Counted from the first letter of the stretch, positions 1-15,000 are shown. The stretch: 64,000 nucleotides of DNA from Pseudomonas sp. QS1027 (GCF_002814235.1 NZ_PHSU01000014.1:1-64000), one strand, 5' to 3'. Made by a program: numbers and translations. The notes: generated from the letters alone by a model not told the origin.

Positions 1-3000
1 TCGCTGAACTTCGACCTGGCGGTCTACGAGTGCTTCGCCCCTCTGACCTCGGGCGGCAGCATCGACGTGGTGAAAAACGTCCTGGAACTGCAACACGGCG
101 AACACGATATCGGTTTGATCAACACCGTACCGTCAGCCTTGAAGGCATTGCTGGAAGTCGATGGCCTGCCGGAGTCCGTACACACGGTCAACGTCGCCGG
201 TGAAGCGCTGAAACGCAGCCTGGTTGAATCCCTGTTCGAAAAAACCGGCGTCCAGCGCCTGTGCAACCTCTACGGCCCCTCGGAAACCACCACCTACTCA
301 AGCTGGGTGTCGATGGACCGCGAAGACGGTTTCGCCCCGCATATCGGCAAACCGGTCGGCAACACCCAGTTCTACCTGCTGGACGAGCAGCAACAGCCCG
401 TTCCGCTGGGCGTGCCGGGTGAAATCTACATTGGTGGCGCCGGTGTAGCCCGAGGCTACCTGAACCGCGACGACCTGACCGCTGAACGCTTCCTCCAAGA
501 TCCGTTCGCAACCACGCCGAATGCCCGCATGTACCGCACCGGCGACCTGGGTCGCTACCTGGCGGACGGCAATATCGAATACCTTGGCCGTAACGACGAC
601 CAGGTGAAAATCCGCGGCTTCCGTATTGAGCTGGGCGAGATCGACGCTCGCCTGGCCAAACACCCGGCCGTCCACGAAGCCGTGGTCACGGCCCGCGAAG
701 ACATCCCGGGCGACAAGCGCCTGGTGGCCTATTACACCCTGGCCGATGGACATACCTCGGTCGAGATCGACAGCCTGCGCCGTCATCTCCAGGAAAAACT
801 ACCGGAGTACATGGTTCCGGCCATCTACGTCGTGCTGGACAAGTTGCCACTGACCCCCAACGGCAAACTCGACCGCAAGGCCCTGCCGGCACCGGACAGT
901 GACGCGCTGGTCCGTCGTGGCTATGAAGCGCCTCAGGGTGAAACCGAAATCGCCCTGGCGCAGATCTGGGCCGACTTGCTCAAGGTCGAGCAGGTAGGGC
1001 GTCACGATCACTTCTTCGAACTGGGCGGCCACTCGTTGCTGGCGGTCAGCCTTATCGGGCGCATGCGCCAGGCCGGCCTGAGTGCCGATGTCCAGGTGCT
1101 GTTCGGCCAGCCAACCCTGGCCGCACTGGCCGCCGCCGTGGGTGGGGGCCATGAAATCAGCGTGCCGGCCAACCTGATTGCCGAAGGGTGCGAACGTATT
1201 ACCCCGGATATGCTGCCGCTGGCCAATCTCGACCAGGCGGCCATCGACCGTATTGTCGCCAGCGTGCCGGGTGGTGTGGCAAACGTGCAGGATATCTATC
1301 CGCTGGCGCCGTTGCAGGAAGGGATTCTCTACCACCATCTGTCCGCCGTGGCCGGTGACCCCTATGTCCTGCACATGATGTTCACGGTGCAGGACCGTCA
1401 GCGGCTGGACGACTTCGCCCAGGCGCTGCAACAGGTGATCGACCGCCATGACACCCTGCGCACCTCTGTGCTCTGGGAAGGCCTGGACGAGCCGGTCCAG
1501 GTGGTCTGGCGCCAGGCTCGGTTGCAATGCGAAGCCGTGGAACTGGACTCTGGGGCCGGTGACGCCGCCGGCCAGCTCAAGGAGCGTTTCGACAGCCGTC
1601 ATTCGCGCCTGGACGTCACCCGTGCGCCGCTGATGCAACTGGTGTTTGCCCGGGATGAAGCCGAGCAGCGTTGGGTGGCGATGTTGCGTTTCCATCACAT
1701 GGCCCTGGACCATACGACCCTGGAAGTGGTCCGCCATGAAATCCAGGCGTACCTGCTGGGGCAGGCCGAGCAGCTCGGCAGCCCGGTGCCGTACCGCAAC
1801 TATGTGGCCCAGGCGCGCCTGGGCCTGAGCCGCGAGGAACACGAGGTGTTCTTCCGCGACATGCTGGGGGATGTCGACGAACCCACGCTACCGTTCGGCC
1901 TGCGCGAGGTGCAGGGCGACGGCCAGCAGATCGAGGAAGCTTCGCAGGTCCTGGCGTCGAGCTTGAGCCTGCGCCTGAGGACCCGCGCCCGGCAGTTGGG
2001 GGTGAGTGCCGCCAGCCTGCATCACCTGGCCTGGGCGCGGGTGATGGGGGCTCTGTCGGGCAAGTCGGACGTGGTCTTCGGCACCGTCTTGATGGGTCGG
2101 ATGCAGGGCGGCGAAGGTTCCGAGCGGGCGCTGGGGATGTTTATCAACACCTTGCCGCTGCGGGTTGCCGTGGGTGAGGAGGGCGTACGTGCCGGGGTCA
2201 AGGCGACCCACGCGCGGCTGACCGCGCTGCTCGGCCATGAATATGCCTCCCTGGCCCTGGCCCAGCGTTGCAGCGGCGTGGCCGCACCGACGCCGCTGTT
2301 CAGCGGCCTGCTCAACTACCGGCACAGTGCCTCGGAGCATGTTTCCGAACAGGCCGTGCAGGCCTGGCAAGGCATCGAGATCCTCGGCAGCGAGGAGCGC
2401 AGCAACTACCCACTGACCCTGTCGGTGGATGATCTGGGTGAAGACTTCGCCCTGAGTGTCCTGGCTCCGGAGGCAATCGGCGCGCAACGGATCTGCGACT
2501 ATATGCACACGGCCCTGGTCAACCTCGCCGATGCCCTGGAGCAGGCACCGCTGACGCCACTGTCCGCACTGTCGGTCGTCCCGGCCGCCGAGCGCCAACT
2601 GCTGCTGGAAGACTTCAACCACAGCACCGCGGCTTATCCCGCCGAGCTGACCATTGCCCGGCAGTTCGAAGCCCAGGTTCTGGCAACCCCGGACGCGCTC
2701 GCGGTGGTCCATGAAGGCCAAGCCCTGAGCTATGCCGAGCTGAATCGCCAGGCCAACCAGCTGGCCCATCATCTGCGCGGCCTTGGCGTACAGCCTGATG
2801 ACCGGGTCGCTATCAGCGCGCGGCGCAGCCTCGACATGCTGGTCGGCTTGGTGGCGATCCTCAAGTCCGGCGCCGGTTATGTGCCGATCGATCCGTCTCA
2901 TCCGGCGGAACGCCTGGCCTACCTGCTGCGCGACAGCGCCCCACGGGTACTGCTGACCCAGGCCGAGCTGCTCGGACGCCTGCCGGTGCAGGACGTGCCA

Positions 3001-6000
3001 GTGCTGCTGCTCGACGGCGAATCCCGCCGCGCCGCGGGTGTCGACGCGCAACCGCAGAGCAACCCGGATATCGCCACACCGTCCAGCCTGGCTTATGTGA
3101 TCTACACCTCGGGCTCCACCGGTGAGCCGAAGGGCGTGATGGTCGAGCACCGTCAGCTGTCCAATCTGGTGAGCTGGCACTGCCAGGCGTTCGCCCTGGA
3201 AGCGGGCAGCCAGACCTCCAGTGTCGCCGGCTTCGGCTTTGATGCGATGGCCTGGGAAGTCTGGCCTGCACTGTGTGTCGGCGCCACCTTGCACCTGCCG
3301 CCGGCCACGGCCGGCAGCGAAGACGTCGACGGCCTGCTGGCCTGGTGGCTGGCCCAGCCCCTGGACGTCAGCTTCCTGCCGACGCCGATTGCCGAATATG
3401 CCTTCAGCCAGTCGTTGCAGCACCCGACTCTGCGCACCCTGCTGATCGGCGGCGACCGTCTGCGGCAGTTTCCCCAGGGCCAGCGCTTTGCCCTGATCAA
3501 CAACTATGGCCCGACCGAAACCACGGTGGTGGCCACCTCCGGTCTGATCGACGAACACGCCGCGACGCTGCATATCGGCAAACCGGTGGCCAATACCCGG
3601 GTCTATCTGCTCGATGAGCAATTGCGTCCGGTGCCGCTGGGCGTGCCCGGTGAGCTCTATATCGGTGGCGCAAGTGTGGCCCGCGGTTACCTGAACCGCG
3701 CGGCACTGACTGCCGAACGTTTCCTCAAGGACCCGTTCAGCAGCGATCCCGAAGCGCGGATGTACAAGACCGGCGACCTGGCGCGCTGGTTGGCCGATGG
3801 CAATCTCGACTACCTGGGGCGTAACGACGACCAGGTGAAGATCCGTGGCCTGCGTATCGAACTGGGGGAAATCGAAACCCGTCTGGCCAGCCATCCGCAG
3901 ATCCAGGAAGCGGTGGTCCTGGCCCGCGAAGACCACCCCGGCGACAAGCGCCTGGTGGCTTATTACAGCTCGGCCGACGCGACGCTGGAAATCGATACCC
4001 TGCGGGCCTACCTGCAAACGCAATTGCCGGACTACATGGTGCCGTCGGCCTATGTCGCCCTGGACAGTTTCCCGCTGACCGCCAATGGCAAGATCGACCG
4101 CCGGGCGCTGCCCGCGCCGGATCTGGCGGCGCTGGTCAGCCGTGCTTACGAAGCGCCCCAGGGCGATATCGAAATCACCCTGGCGCGGCTCTGGGCCGAT
4201 GTGCTCAAGGTCGAACGCGTCGGTCGGCATGACCATTTCTTCGAACTCGGCGGTCACTCGCTGCTGGCGGTCAACCTGATCGGGCGCATGCGCCAGGTCG
4301 GCCTGGCGGCGGATGTCCGCGTGCTGTTCGGCCAGCCGACCCTGGCCTCCCTGGCGGCGTCCGTGGGCGCGGTCAGCGACCTGGCGGTTCCGGCCAATGG
4401 GATTGCCGCGGACTGCCAGCGCATCACCCCTGACATGCTGCCGCTGATCAGCCTGGACCAGGCCACCATCGACCGTGTCGTGGCCACGGTGCCCGGCGGT
4501 GCGGCGAACGTGCAGGACATCTACCCGCTGGCACCGTTGCAGGAAGGCATCCTCTACCACCACCTGAGCGCCGAGCAGGGCGACCCCTATGTGCTGCAAT
4601 CGCAGTTCGCCTTTGACAGCCGCGCCCGCCTGAACGATTTCGCCCAGGCGCTGCAAGCGGTCATCGACCGGCATGACATCCTGCGCACCTCCATGCACTG
4701 GGAAAGCCTCGACGAGCCGTTGCAGGTGGTCTGGCGCCATGCCGAGTTGAGCAGCGAGGAAGTTCACCTGGACCCTCGCGTCGGCGATATCGCCGAGCAG
4801 TTGCAGGGGCTTTTCGATCCACGCCAGGTACGCCTGGATGTGCGCCAGGCACCGATGCTGCGCCTGGTCTTCGCCCTGGATACGGCCAACCAGCGCTGGC
4901 TGGCGACCTTGCTGTTCCACCATATGGTCCTCGACCATACCGCGCTGGACCAGGTGAAGCAGGAAATGCAGGCCTGGCTGCTGGGCCAGACCGATCAACT
5001 GGGCGTCTCCGTACCCTATCGCAACTATGTCGCCCAGGCCCGCCTGGGCGTCAGCGAGCAGGCCCACGAGGCGTTCTTCAAGGACATGCTCGGCGATATC
5101 GACGAGCCGACGTTGCCGTTCGGCCTGCAGGATGTGCAGGGCGACGGCCATGCCATCGAACAGGCGCACCTGGCCCTGGATGCCGGTTTGAGCCAGCGTC
5201 TGCGGGTCCAGGCCCGTCAGTTCGGGGTCAGTGCCGCAAGCCTCGTGCACCTGGCGTTTGCCCAGGTCCTGGGTCGGGTCAGCGGGCGTGAGCAGGTGGT
5301 GTTCGGCACCGTGCTATTCGGCCGGATGCAGGCCGGCGAGGGCGCCGAACGGGCCCTGGGGATGTTTATCAATACCTTGCCGCTGCGGGTTGACCTGGGC
5401 GAACGGGAAGTCCGCGAAGGGGTCAAGGCGACCCATGCGCGGCTGACCGCCTTGCTCGGGCATGAACACGCCTCCCTGGCCCTGGCCCAGCGTTGCAGCG
5501 GCGTGGTCGCACCGGCACCGCTGTTCAGCGCATTGCTCAACTACCGCCACAGCAGCGCGGTGGTGACCGAGCAAGGCCAGAGCGCCTGGCAAGGTATGCA
5601 GGCCCTGGCGGGCGAAGAGCGGACCAACTATCCGTTGACCGTCAACGTCGACGATCTGGGCGACGGCTTCTACTTCACCACGCTGGTGGCCGCGGCCATC
5701 GGCGCGCAGCGTGTTTGCGGTTACTTGCAGACGGCCCTGGACGGGTTGGTCCAGGCCCTGGAACAGGCACCACAGACGCCGTTGCATGCAGTATCGATAT
5801 TGCCGCTGGCCGAACGCGAGCAGTTGCTCGACCACTGGAATCAGTCTGGCCAGGACTATGCCGCCGATGCATTGATCCATCAGCAGTTCGAAGCCCGTGC
5901 CGAAGATCGGCCGGAGGCCGTGGCGCTGGTGTACCAGGATGAAAGCCTGAGCTACGGCGAACTCAACGCCCGTGCCAACCAGGTTGCTCATCGTCTGCTG

Positions 6001-9000
6001 GCCCTGGGCGTTCGCCCTGATGATCGGGTGGCGATCTGTGTCGAGCGCGGCCCGGCGATGATCGTCGGTCTGCTGGGTATCCTCAAGTCCGGCGCCGGTT
6101 ATGTCCCGCTGGACCCGGCCTATCCCCGTGAACGTCTGGCCTACACCCTTGGCGACAGCGCTCCGGTGGCATTGCTCAGCCAGCACTCGGTGCAGGAAGC
6201 CTTGCCAGCGGTGCAGGTGCCCGTTATCAATCTCGACGATGCGGATCTGCAGGACGAGTCCGTGCGCAATCCGCAGGTGCCGGGGCTGACGGCCGCGCAT
6301 CTGGCTTATGTGATCTACACCTCCGGCTCCACCGGCCTGCCCAAGGGCGTGATGGTCGAGCATCGCAACGTGGCGCGGCTGTTCTCGGCCACCGAAGAAT
6401 GGTTCGGCTTCAATGAGCAGGATGTCTGGGCACTGTTCCACTCGTTCGCTTTCGACTTCTCGGTCTGGGAAATCTGGGGCGCGCTGCTGCATGGCGGTCG
6501 TTTGCTGATCGTGCCGCAACTGGTCAGCCGTTCGCCTGAAGACTGCTACAACCTGCTGTGCAGCGCCGGGGTCACGGTACTCAACCAGACCCCAAGCGCG
6601 TTCCGTCAACTGATCGCTGCCCAGGGTGAAAACGGCCAGCCGCATTCGTTGCGCCAGGTGATTTTCGGCGGTGAGGCGCTGGACACCGCGCTGCTCAAGC
6701 CCTGGTACGCCCGGGACCTGAACGCCGCGACACAGTTGGTGAACATGTACGGCATCACCGAAACCACGGTGCATGTGACCTATTACCCGTTGCAGGCCGA
6801 AGACGCCCAGCGCCTGGGCGCCAGCCCGATCGGCAAGCGCATTCCCGACCTGCAGCTGTATGTCCTCGACGCCCGCCGCGAACCGGTCCCGGTCGGTGTG
6901 GTCGGCGAGCTGTATGTCGGTGGCGCCGGGGTTGCCCGGGGCTACCTGAACCGTGCCGAACTGAGTGCCGAGCGTTTCCTCGACAACCCGTTCAGCCGCG
7001 AGGCGAACGCCCGCATGTACCGCACCGGTGACCTCGGTCGCTGGCTGGCCGACGGCAGCCTGGAATACCTCGGTCGTAACGACGAACAGGTGAAGATCCG
7101 CGGTTTCCGGATCGAGCTGGGCGAGATCGAAGCGCAACTCTCCGCTTGCGAAGGCGTGCGTGATGCGCTGGTGCTGGTGCGTGAAGACGAGCCCGGCGAC
7201 AAACGCCTGGTGGCTTATGTCATCGGCGCTGCGGGGGTTGAGCTGGATGCCGCGCAACTGCGCGAGCAACTGCGCCAGTCCCTGGCCGACTACATGCTGC
7301 CGAGCGCCTTTGTCAGCCTGGAAAGCTTCCCGCTGACCGCCAACGGCAAGCTTGACCGCAAGGCCCTGCCGGCCCCGGATCGCTCGGCGGTGGCCAGCCG
7401 TGGCTACGAGGCCCCTGAAGGTGACATCGAGATCGCCATTGCGCGCATCTGGCAGGACCTGTTGCAACTGGATCAGGTCGGTCGACATGACCACTTCTTC
7501 GAACTGGGCGGTCACTCGCTGCTGGCGGTGAAACTGATCGAGCGCATGCGCCAGGTCAACCTCAGTGCCGATGTCCGTGTGCTGTTCGGCCAGCCGACCC
7601 TGTCCGCCCTGGCGGCCGCGGTGGGTGGCAAGCACGAGGTCGAAGTCCCGGCCAACCTCATCCCCGAAGGTTGTGAACGCATCACTCCGGACATGCTGCC
7701 GCTGGTGTCCCTGAGTCAGGACGATATCGACCGTGTGATCGCCGGCGTGCCCGGTGGCCTGGCCAATGTGCAGGATATCTACGCCCTGGCGCCGTTGCAG
7801 GAGGGGATTTTGTATCACCACCTGGCCGCGGCCCAAGGTGACCCGTACCTGCAATATGCAATGTTCGCCTTTGACAGTCTCGAACGCCTGCACAGTTTCG
7901 CCCAGGCCCTGCAAGGCGTGGTGGCGCGGCACGATATCCTGCGTACCTCGGTATTCTGGGAAAGCCTCGATGCGCCGGTGCAAGTGGTCTGGCGCGAAGC
8001 GACCCTGGGTCTTGAACGGCTTGAGCTGGACCCGGCGAACGGTGAAGTGGTCGAGCAACTGCGTGAACGCCTCGACCCACGCCATACCCGCCTGGATATC
8101 CGCCAGGCACCGATGATGCGCATCGGTTATGCCCGGGACCCGCTGAACAACCGCTGGGTCGGCATGCTGCTGTTCCATCACCTGGTGGACGACGCCACTT
8201 CGCTGCGCATTCTCTGTGGCGAAATCGAGGCACATATGCTCGACCGCCAGGCCGAGCTGCCGCCGTCCGTGCCTTATCGCAACTACGTGGCCCAGGCCTG
8301 GCTGGGTGTCAGCCGCGAGGAACACGAAGCGTTCTTCCGCGACATGCTCGGCGATATCGAGGAACCGACGCTGCCGTTCGGTCTGCAGGATGTGCAGGGT
8401 GACGGTCATGCGATCGAGGAGGTGCGGCAACGTGTGGACGACAACCTGAGCCGGCGCCTGCGCTTGCAGGCCCGTCAGCTCGGGGTCAGTGCCGCCAGTC
8501 TCTATCACCTGGCCTGGGGTCGTGTACTGGGCGTGGTCGCGGACAAGGACGATGTGGTCTTCGGCACCGTCCTGCTCGGTCGCCTGCAAGGCGGCGCCGG
8601 GGCCGATCGGGCCCTGGGCATGTTCATCAACACCTTGCCGCTGCGGGTGGCGCTGGGCGAGCAGGGCGTGCGCAGTGGTCTCAAGGCCACCCATGCCCGA
8701 CTCAGCGGGCTGCTGGCCCACGAACACGCGTCGCTGGTGCTGGCGCAGCGCTGCAGCGGCGTGGCCGCGTCGACGCCGCTGTTCAGTTCCTTGCTCAACT
8801 ATCGGCAGATCGGCGATACCAACGTGACCGACCAGGCGCTGGCCGCCTGGGAAGGCATCCAGGCGCTGGACGGTGAAGAACGCACCAACTACCCGCTGAC
8901 CCTGTCGGTGGACGATCTGGGCGAAGGTTTCAACCTGACCGTCATGGCCGAAGGGCAGATCGGTGCCGAGCGGGTCTGCGGCTATATGCACTGCGCCCTG

Positions 9001-12000
9001 GAAAACCTGGTGCAGGCCCTGGAACAGGCGCCGGACACGGCGCTGGGCGCGATCAATATCCTGCCGTCGGGCGAGCGCCAGCAATTGCTGGAAAGCTGGA
9101 ACACCCCCCATGCGCTGTATGCCGATGACGCCTTGATCCACCGCACCTTCGAAGCCTGGGTCGTGGCGCAACCGGAAGCCGTGGCCCTGCAATATGAAGG
9201 GCGCACGCTGACCTACGGCGAGCTGAATGCCCGTGCCAACCAGGTCGCCCATCACTTGCTGGGACTGGGCGTGCGTCCGGATGACCGGGTGGCGATCTGT
9301 GTCGAGCGCGGCCTGGAGATGATTGTCGGGCTGCTGGGGATCCTCAAGGCGGGCGCCGGCTACGTGCCGATCGACCCGGCCTATCCGGCCGAGCGTATCG
9401 CCTACCAGTTGCAGGACAGTGCTCCCGTGGCGGTATTGGCCGATGCCGCCGGCCTGGCGCTGCTGGACACCTTCGACGGCCCACGGGTCGATCTGCGCAG
9501 CCCGGCGCTGCAGGCCCAGTCGAGCAGCAATCCACGGGTCAGCGGGCTCAGTCCGCATCACCTGGCCTATGTGATCTACACCTCCGGCTCCACCGGCCTG
9601 CCCAAGGGCGTGATGGTCGAGCACCGCAACGTCGCGCGGTTGTTCTCGGCGACCCAGAGCTGGTTCGAGTTCAACGAGCAGGATGTCTGGGCCTTGTTCC
9701 ACTCGTTCGCCTTTGACTTCTCGGTCTGGGAAATCTGGGGCGCGCTGCTGCACGGCGGGCGTCTGCTGGTGGTGCCGCAACTGGTCAGCCGTTCTCCGGA
9801 AGACTGCTACGCACTGCTGTGCAACGCCGGGGTGACGGTGCTCAACCAGACCCCGAGTGCCTTCCGCCAGTTGCTCAATGCCCAGGGCGAGAGCGATCTG
9901 CGCCACTCCCTGCGCCAGGTGATCTTTGGTGGTGAAGCCCTGGAAACCGGGATTCTCAAACCCTGGTACGCCCGGGTGGCCAACGCCGGTACCCAACTGG
10001 TGAACATGTACGGCATTACCGAAACCACGGTGCATGTGACCTACTGCCCATTGGTGGCGGCGGATGCGCAGCGCGCGGGCGTCAGCCCTATCGGCGTGCG
10101 CATTCCCGACTTGCAGTTGTATGTGCTCGACAGCCGCCGCGAGCCGGTGCCGGTGGGCGTGGTCGGCGAACTGTATGTCGGTGGTGCCGGGGTTGCACGG
10201 GGCTATCTGAACCGTGTCGAACTGACCGCCGAGCGTTTCCTGGCGAACCCGTTCAGCAAGGATCCCCAGGCGCGACTGTACAAGACCGGCGACCTGGGTC
10301 GCTGGATGGCCGATGGCAGCCTCGATTACCTGGGGCGCAACGACGACCAGGTGAAGATCCGCGGCTTCCGTATCGAGTTGGGCGAGATCGAAGCGGCGCT
10401 GGCTGCCTGTGAAGGCGTCCGCGAGGCGGTGGTGCTGGCCCGCGAAGATGAACCGGGGGACAAACGCCTGGTGGCCTATGTGATTGCCACGCCGGGCCAG
10501 GAAGTGCTGGCCGCCGAGCTGCGGGCGCAGTTGTTGCTGTCCCTGGCGGACTACATGGTGCCGAGCGCCTTTGTGGCCCTGGACGCGTTCCCGCTGACCA
10601 CCAACGGCAAACTGAATCGCAAGGCCCTGCCAGCACCGGATGCGCAAGCCCTGGTACGACGTGACTACGCGGCGCCTGAAGGCGCGGTGGAAATCGCCAT
10701 CGCGCAGATCTGGCAATCCTTGCTGCAACTGGAGCAGGTCGGTCGCCATGACCACTTCTTCGAACTGGGCGGGCATTCGTTGCTGGCAGTGAAACTGATC
10801 GAGCGCATGCGCCAGGTCGGCCTGGCCGCCGATGTACGGGTGCTGTTCAGCCAGCCGACCCTGGCGGCCCTGGCGGCGGCGGTAGGTGGGCATCAGGAAG
10901 TGCGGATACCGGACAACCTGATTGCCCCTGGCTGTGAACGTATTACCCCTGACATGCTGCCCCTGGCCGATCTGGATCAGGCAGCCATCGATCGCATTGT
11001 CGCCAGCGTGCCGGGCGGTGTGGCCAATGTGCAGGATATCTACGCCCTGGCGCCGTTGCAGGAGGGGATTCTTTATCACCACCTGGCGGCCCACGAGGGT
11101 GACCCCTATGTCCTGCAGGTGCTGTTCGCCTTCGACAATCGCGAGCGCCTGGGTGGTTTCGCCGAGGCCTTGCAGAGCGTGGTCGATCGCCATGACATCC
11201 TGCGTACCAGCGTGGTCTGGGAGGGATTGGACCAGCCGGTGCAGGTGGTCTGGCGCACTGCGCAACTGGTTCTGGAAGAAGTAACGGTCGATCCGGCGGC
11301 GGGTGATGTGCTGGAACACCTGCATGAGCGCTTCGACCCGCGTCATTACCGCCTGGATATCGGCCAGGCGCCGCTGATGCGCATTGCCTACGCACAGGAC
11401 ATGGCCAATCAGCGCTGGGTCGGGATGTTGTTGTTCCATCACATGGCCCTGGATCACACCGCGCTGGAAGTGGTGGTGCAGGAAATGCAGGCCAGCCTGC
11501 AAGGCCTGGGCGGGCAATTGCCGGCGCCGGTGCCGTACCGCAACCACGTGGCCCAGGCACGCCTTGGGGTCAGCCAGCAGGAACACGAAGCCTTTTTCCG
11601 CGAGATGCTCGGCGATATCGACGAGCCGACGCTGCCCTATGGCATCCAGGATGTACAGGGTGACGGCAGCGGTGTCGACGAAGCCCGCCAGGTCCTCGAC
11701 AGCGGCCTGAGCCTGCGGCTGCGCAGCCGTGCGCGGCAACTGGGGGTCAGCGCCGCGAGCCTGGTGCACCTGGCCTGGGCCCAGGTGGTGGGCCGGGTCT
11801 CGGGTCGCGAGGAAGTGGTCTTCGGCACCGTGCTGATGGGCCGCATGCAAGGCGGCGAGGGCACCGACCGGGCCCTGGGGATGTTTATCAATACCTTGCC
11901 GCTGCGCCTCAGCGTTGGCGCCCAGGGCGCACTGGCCGGGGTCAAGGCGACCCACGGGCGGTTGTCGACCCTGCTCGGCCACGAGCATGCCTCGTTGTCC

Positions 12001-15000
12001 CTGGCCCAGCGTTGCAGTGGCGTGCCGAGCTCGTTGCCGCTGTTCAGCACGCTGCTCAACTACCGCCACAGTGCCAGCGGCGTGGCCTCGTCCGAGGCGC
12101 TGTCGGCCTGGCAGGGCATCCAGACCCTGAGCATGGAAGAGCGCACCAACTATCCGTTGTGCCTGAACGTCGATGACCTGGGCGATGACTTCATGCTCAC
12201 CACCCAGGCCGTCGGGCAGATCGGTGCCGCGCGGGTCGGTGGTTATATGCAGGCGGCCCTGGCCAGTCTGGTGGAAGCACTGGAGCAGCGGCCACAGGCA
12301 GCGCTGAACAGCCTGTCGATCCTCCCGGACGGTGAGCGTGAGCAGTTGCTGGTGGGGTTCAACGACACGGCGCTGGAATATCCGCAGGCGCAGACCGTGC
12401 ATGGGTTGTTCGAAGCGCAAGTGCAGTGCACGCCGGACGCCCAGGCAGTGGTGCATGGCGAGCAGCGCCTGACTTATCGCGAGCTTAACGAGCAGGCCAA
12501 CCGCCTGGCGCATACCCTGCGTAAACAGGGTGTGCAGCCGGATTCGCGGGTGGGGATCTGCGTTGAGCGTGGGGTCGAGATGGTCGTCGGCTTGCTGGCT
12601 ATTCTCAAGGCGGGTGGCGGTTATGTGCCGCTGGACCCTGCTTACCCGGTAGAGCGGATTGCCTATATGTTGCAGGACAGTGCTCCGGCAGCGGTGCTGG
12701 TGCAGTCGGCTACCCAGGATCTGTTGGCGGGCGTTTCGGTGCCGCTGATCAATCTCGATCAGGACACCTGGCAGGACGAATCCGTCCAGAATCCGGAGGT
12801 GCCGGGGCTGAATTCGGCGCATCTGGCCTATCTGATCTACACCTCGGGGTCGACCGGCCTGCCTAAAGGCGTGATGATCGAACACCGCAATACCGTGAAC
12901 TTCCTGGCCTGGGCCCACGCCGCTTTTGATGGTTCGGCCTTGAGCAAGACCTTGTTCTCCACTTCGCTGAACTTCGACCTGGCGGTCTACGAGTGCTTCG
13001 CACCCCTGACTTCCGGCGGCAGCATCGAGGTGGTGAAAAACGTCCTGGAACTGCAACAGGGCGAACACGATATCGGCCTGATCAACACCGTGCCATCAGC
13101 CCTCAAGGCGTTGCTGGAAGTCGGTGGCGTGCCGGAATCGGTGCACACGATCAACGTCGCTGGCGAAGCCCTCAAGCGCAGCCTGGTGGAAACCCTCTTC
13201 GAACAGACCGGTGTCCAACGCCTGTGCAACCTCTACGGCCCATCGGAAACCACCACCTACTCAAGCTGGGTGGCTATGGATCGCGAAGATGGCTTCGCTC
13301 CCCACATCGGCAAACCCGTCGGCAACACCCGGTTCTACCTGCTGGATGAACATCAGCAACCCGTCCCACTGGGTGTCCCGGGCGAAATCTACATCGGTGG
13401 TGCCGGCGTGGCCCGGGGTTACCTGAACCGCGACGACCTGACCGCCGAACGTTTCCTCAAGGACCCGTTCAGCCAGGACGCCTCGGCCCGCATGTACCGC
13501 ACCGGTGACCTCGGTCGTTATCTGCCGGACGGCAATATCGAATACCTCGGCCGTAACGACGACCAGGTGAAGATCCGTGGTTTCCGTATCGAACTGGGCG
13601 AGATCGACGCCCGCCTGGCCAAACACCCGGCCGTCCACGAAGCCGTGGTCATGGCCCGTGAAGACGTGCCGGGCGACAAACGCCTGGTGGCCTATTACAC
13701 CTTGTCCGCCGAGCACACCTCGGTGGACATCGACAGCCTGCGTCTGCACCTGCAGGAACAGTTGCCGGAATACATGGTCCCGGCGGCCTACGTGCTGCTT
13801 GAGGCATTGCCGCTGACCCCGAACGGCAAGCTGGACCGCAAGGCCCTGCCGGCGCCGGATCTGGAGGCGGTGATCAGCCGTGGCTACGAGGCGCCCCAAG
13901 GCGATATCGAAATCGCCCTGGCCCAGCTCTGGCAAGCACTGCTGGGCCTGTCCCGGGTCGGCCGGCATGACCAGTTCTTCGAACTGGGCGGCCACTCGTT
14001 GCTGGCGATGCGCTTGATTTCGCAGATCCGCCAGCGACTGGGGGTCGAGGTGGGCCTGGCGTCGTTGTTTGCCCATCCCGAACTGACGGCCCTGGCCCAG
14101 GTGATCGCCCAGGCCGGGCGCAGCACATTGCCGGAGATCGTACCGGTGGCGCGTGACCAGGCCTGGCCATTGTCCTTTGCCCAGCAGCGTCTGTGGTTCC
14201 TCGCGCAGATGGAAGGCGCCAGCGCGGCCTACCATATGCCCGCCGGCCTCAGCCTGCGTGGCAGCCTTGACCGGGTGGCCTTGCAACAGGCGCTGGAGCG
14301 TATCGTCGCGCGCCACGAAGGCCTGCGCACGACCTTTATCCTGGGCGATGACGAACAGCCACTGCAACGAATCGCCTCGGCGGATGCCGGCTTCAGCTTG
14401 CAACTGCACGATTTGCAGGGGCTGGCGGCGGCCGAGGAAAAACTCCAGGTCCTGGCCAGCGAGGAGGCCGTGCAGGCCTTCGACCTGGAACAGGGGCCGT
14501 TGATTCGTGGCCGACTGATTCGTATGGCCGAGGACCACCATGTCCTGCTGCTGACCATGCACCATATCGTCTCCGATGGCTGGTCGATTGCCGTGCTGAC
14601 CCGCGAACTGGCCGCGCTCTACGCAGCGTTCAGTCAAGGCCAGGACGATCCACTGGCACCATTGGCACTGCATTACCTCGACTACGCCGTGTGGCAGCGT
14701 CGCTGGCTCAGTGGCGAGCTGCTGCAAAAGCAGTGCGGCTATTGGCAGCATGCCCTGGCAGAGGCCCCGGCGTTGTTGATGTTGCCGACCGATCGGGTTC
14801 GTCCGGCACAGCAGGACTATGCCGGCGCCTCGCTGCCGGTGGCCTTCGACGAAAACCTGACCCGTGGCCTCAAGGCCCTCGGCCAGCGTCACGGCACCAC
14901 CTTGTACATGACCGTCATGAGCGCCTGGGCGGCGCTGTTGGGCCGCCTGGCCGGGCAGGACGACGTGGTGATCGGTTCGCCGGTGGCCAACCGCATGCGC

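Noticed and set aside
8160..8200. C4 domain as catalytically dead
   Set aside because: HHLVDDA still keeps both His residues and the Asp, so inactivity is not supported; divergence is reported instead.
5314..13068. Very long antisense open frame (about 2580 codons) opposite the NRPS
   Set aside because: High-GC third-position bias of the sense gene keeps this frame open; the translation is low-complexity, rich in His, Gln and Arg, and matches no family.
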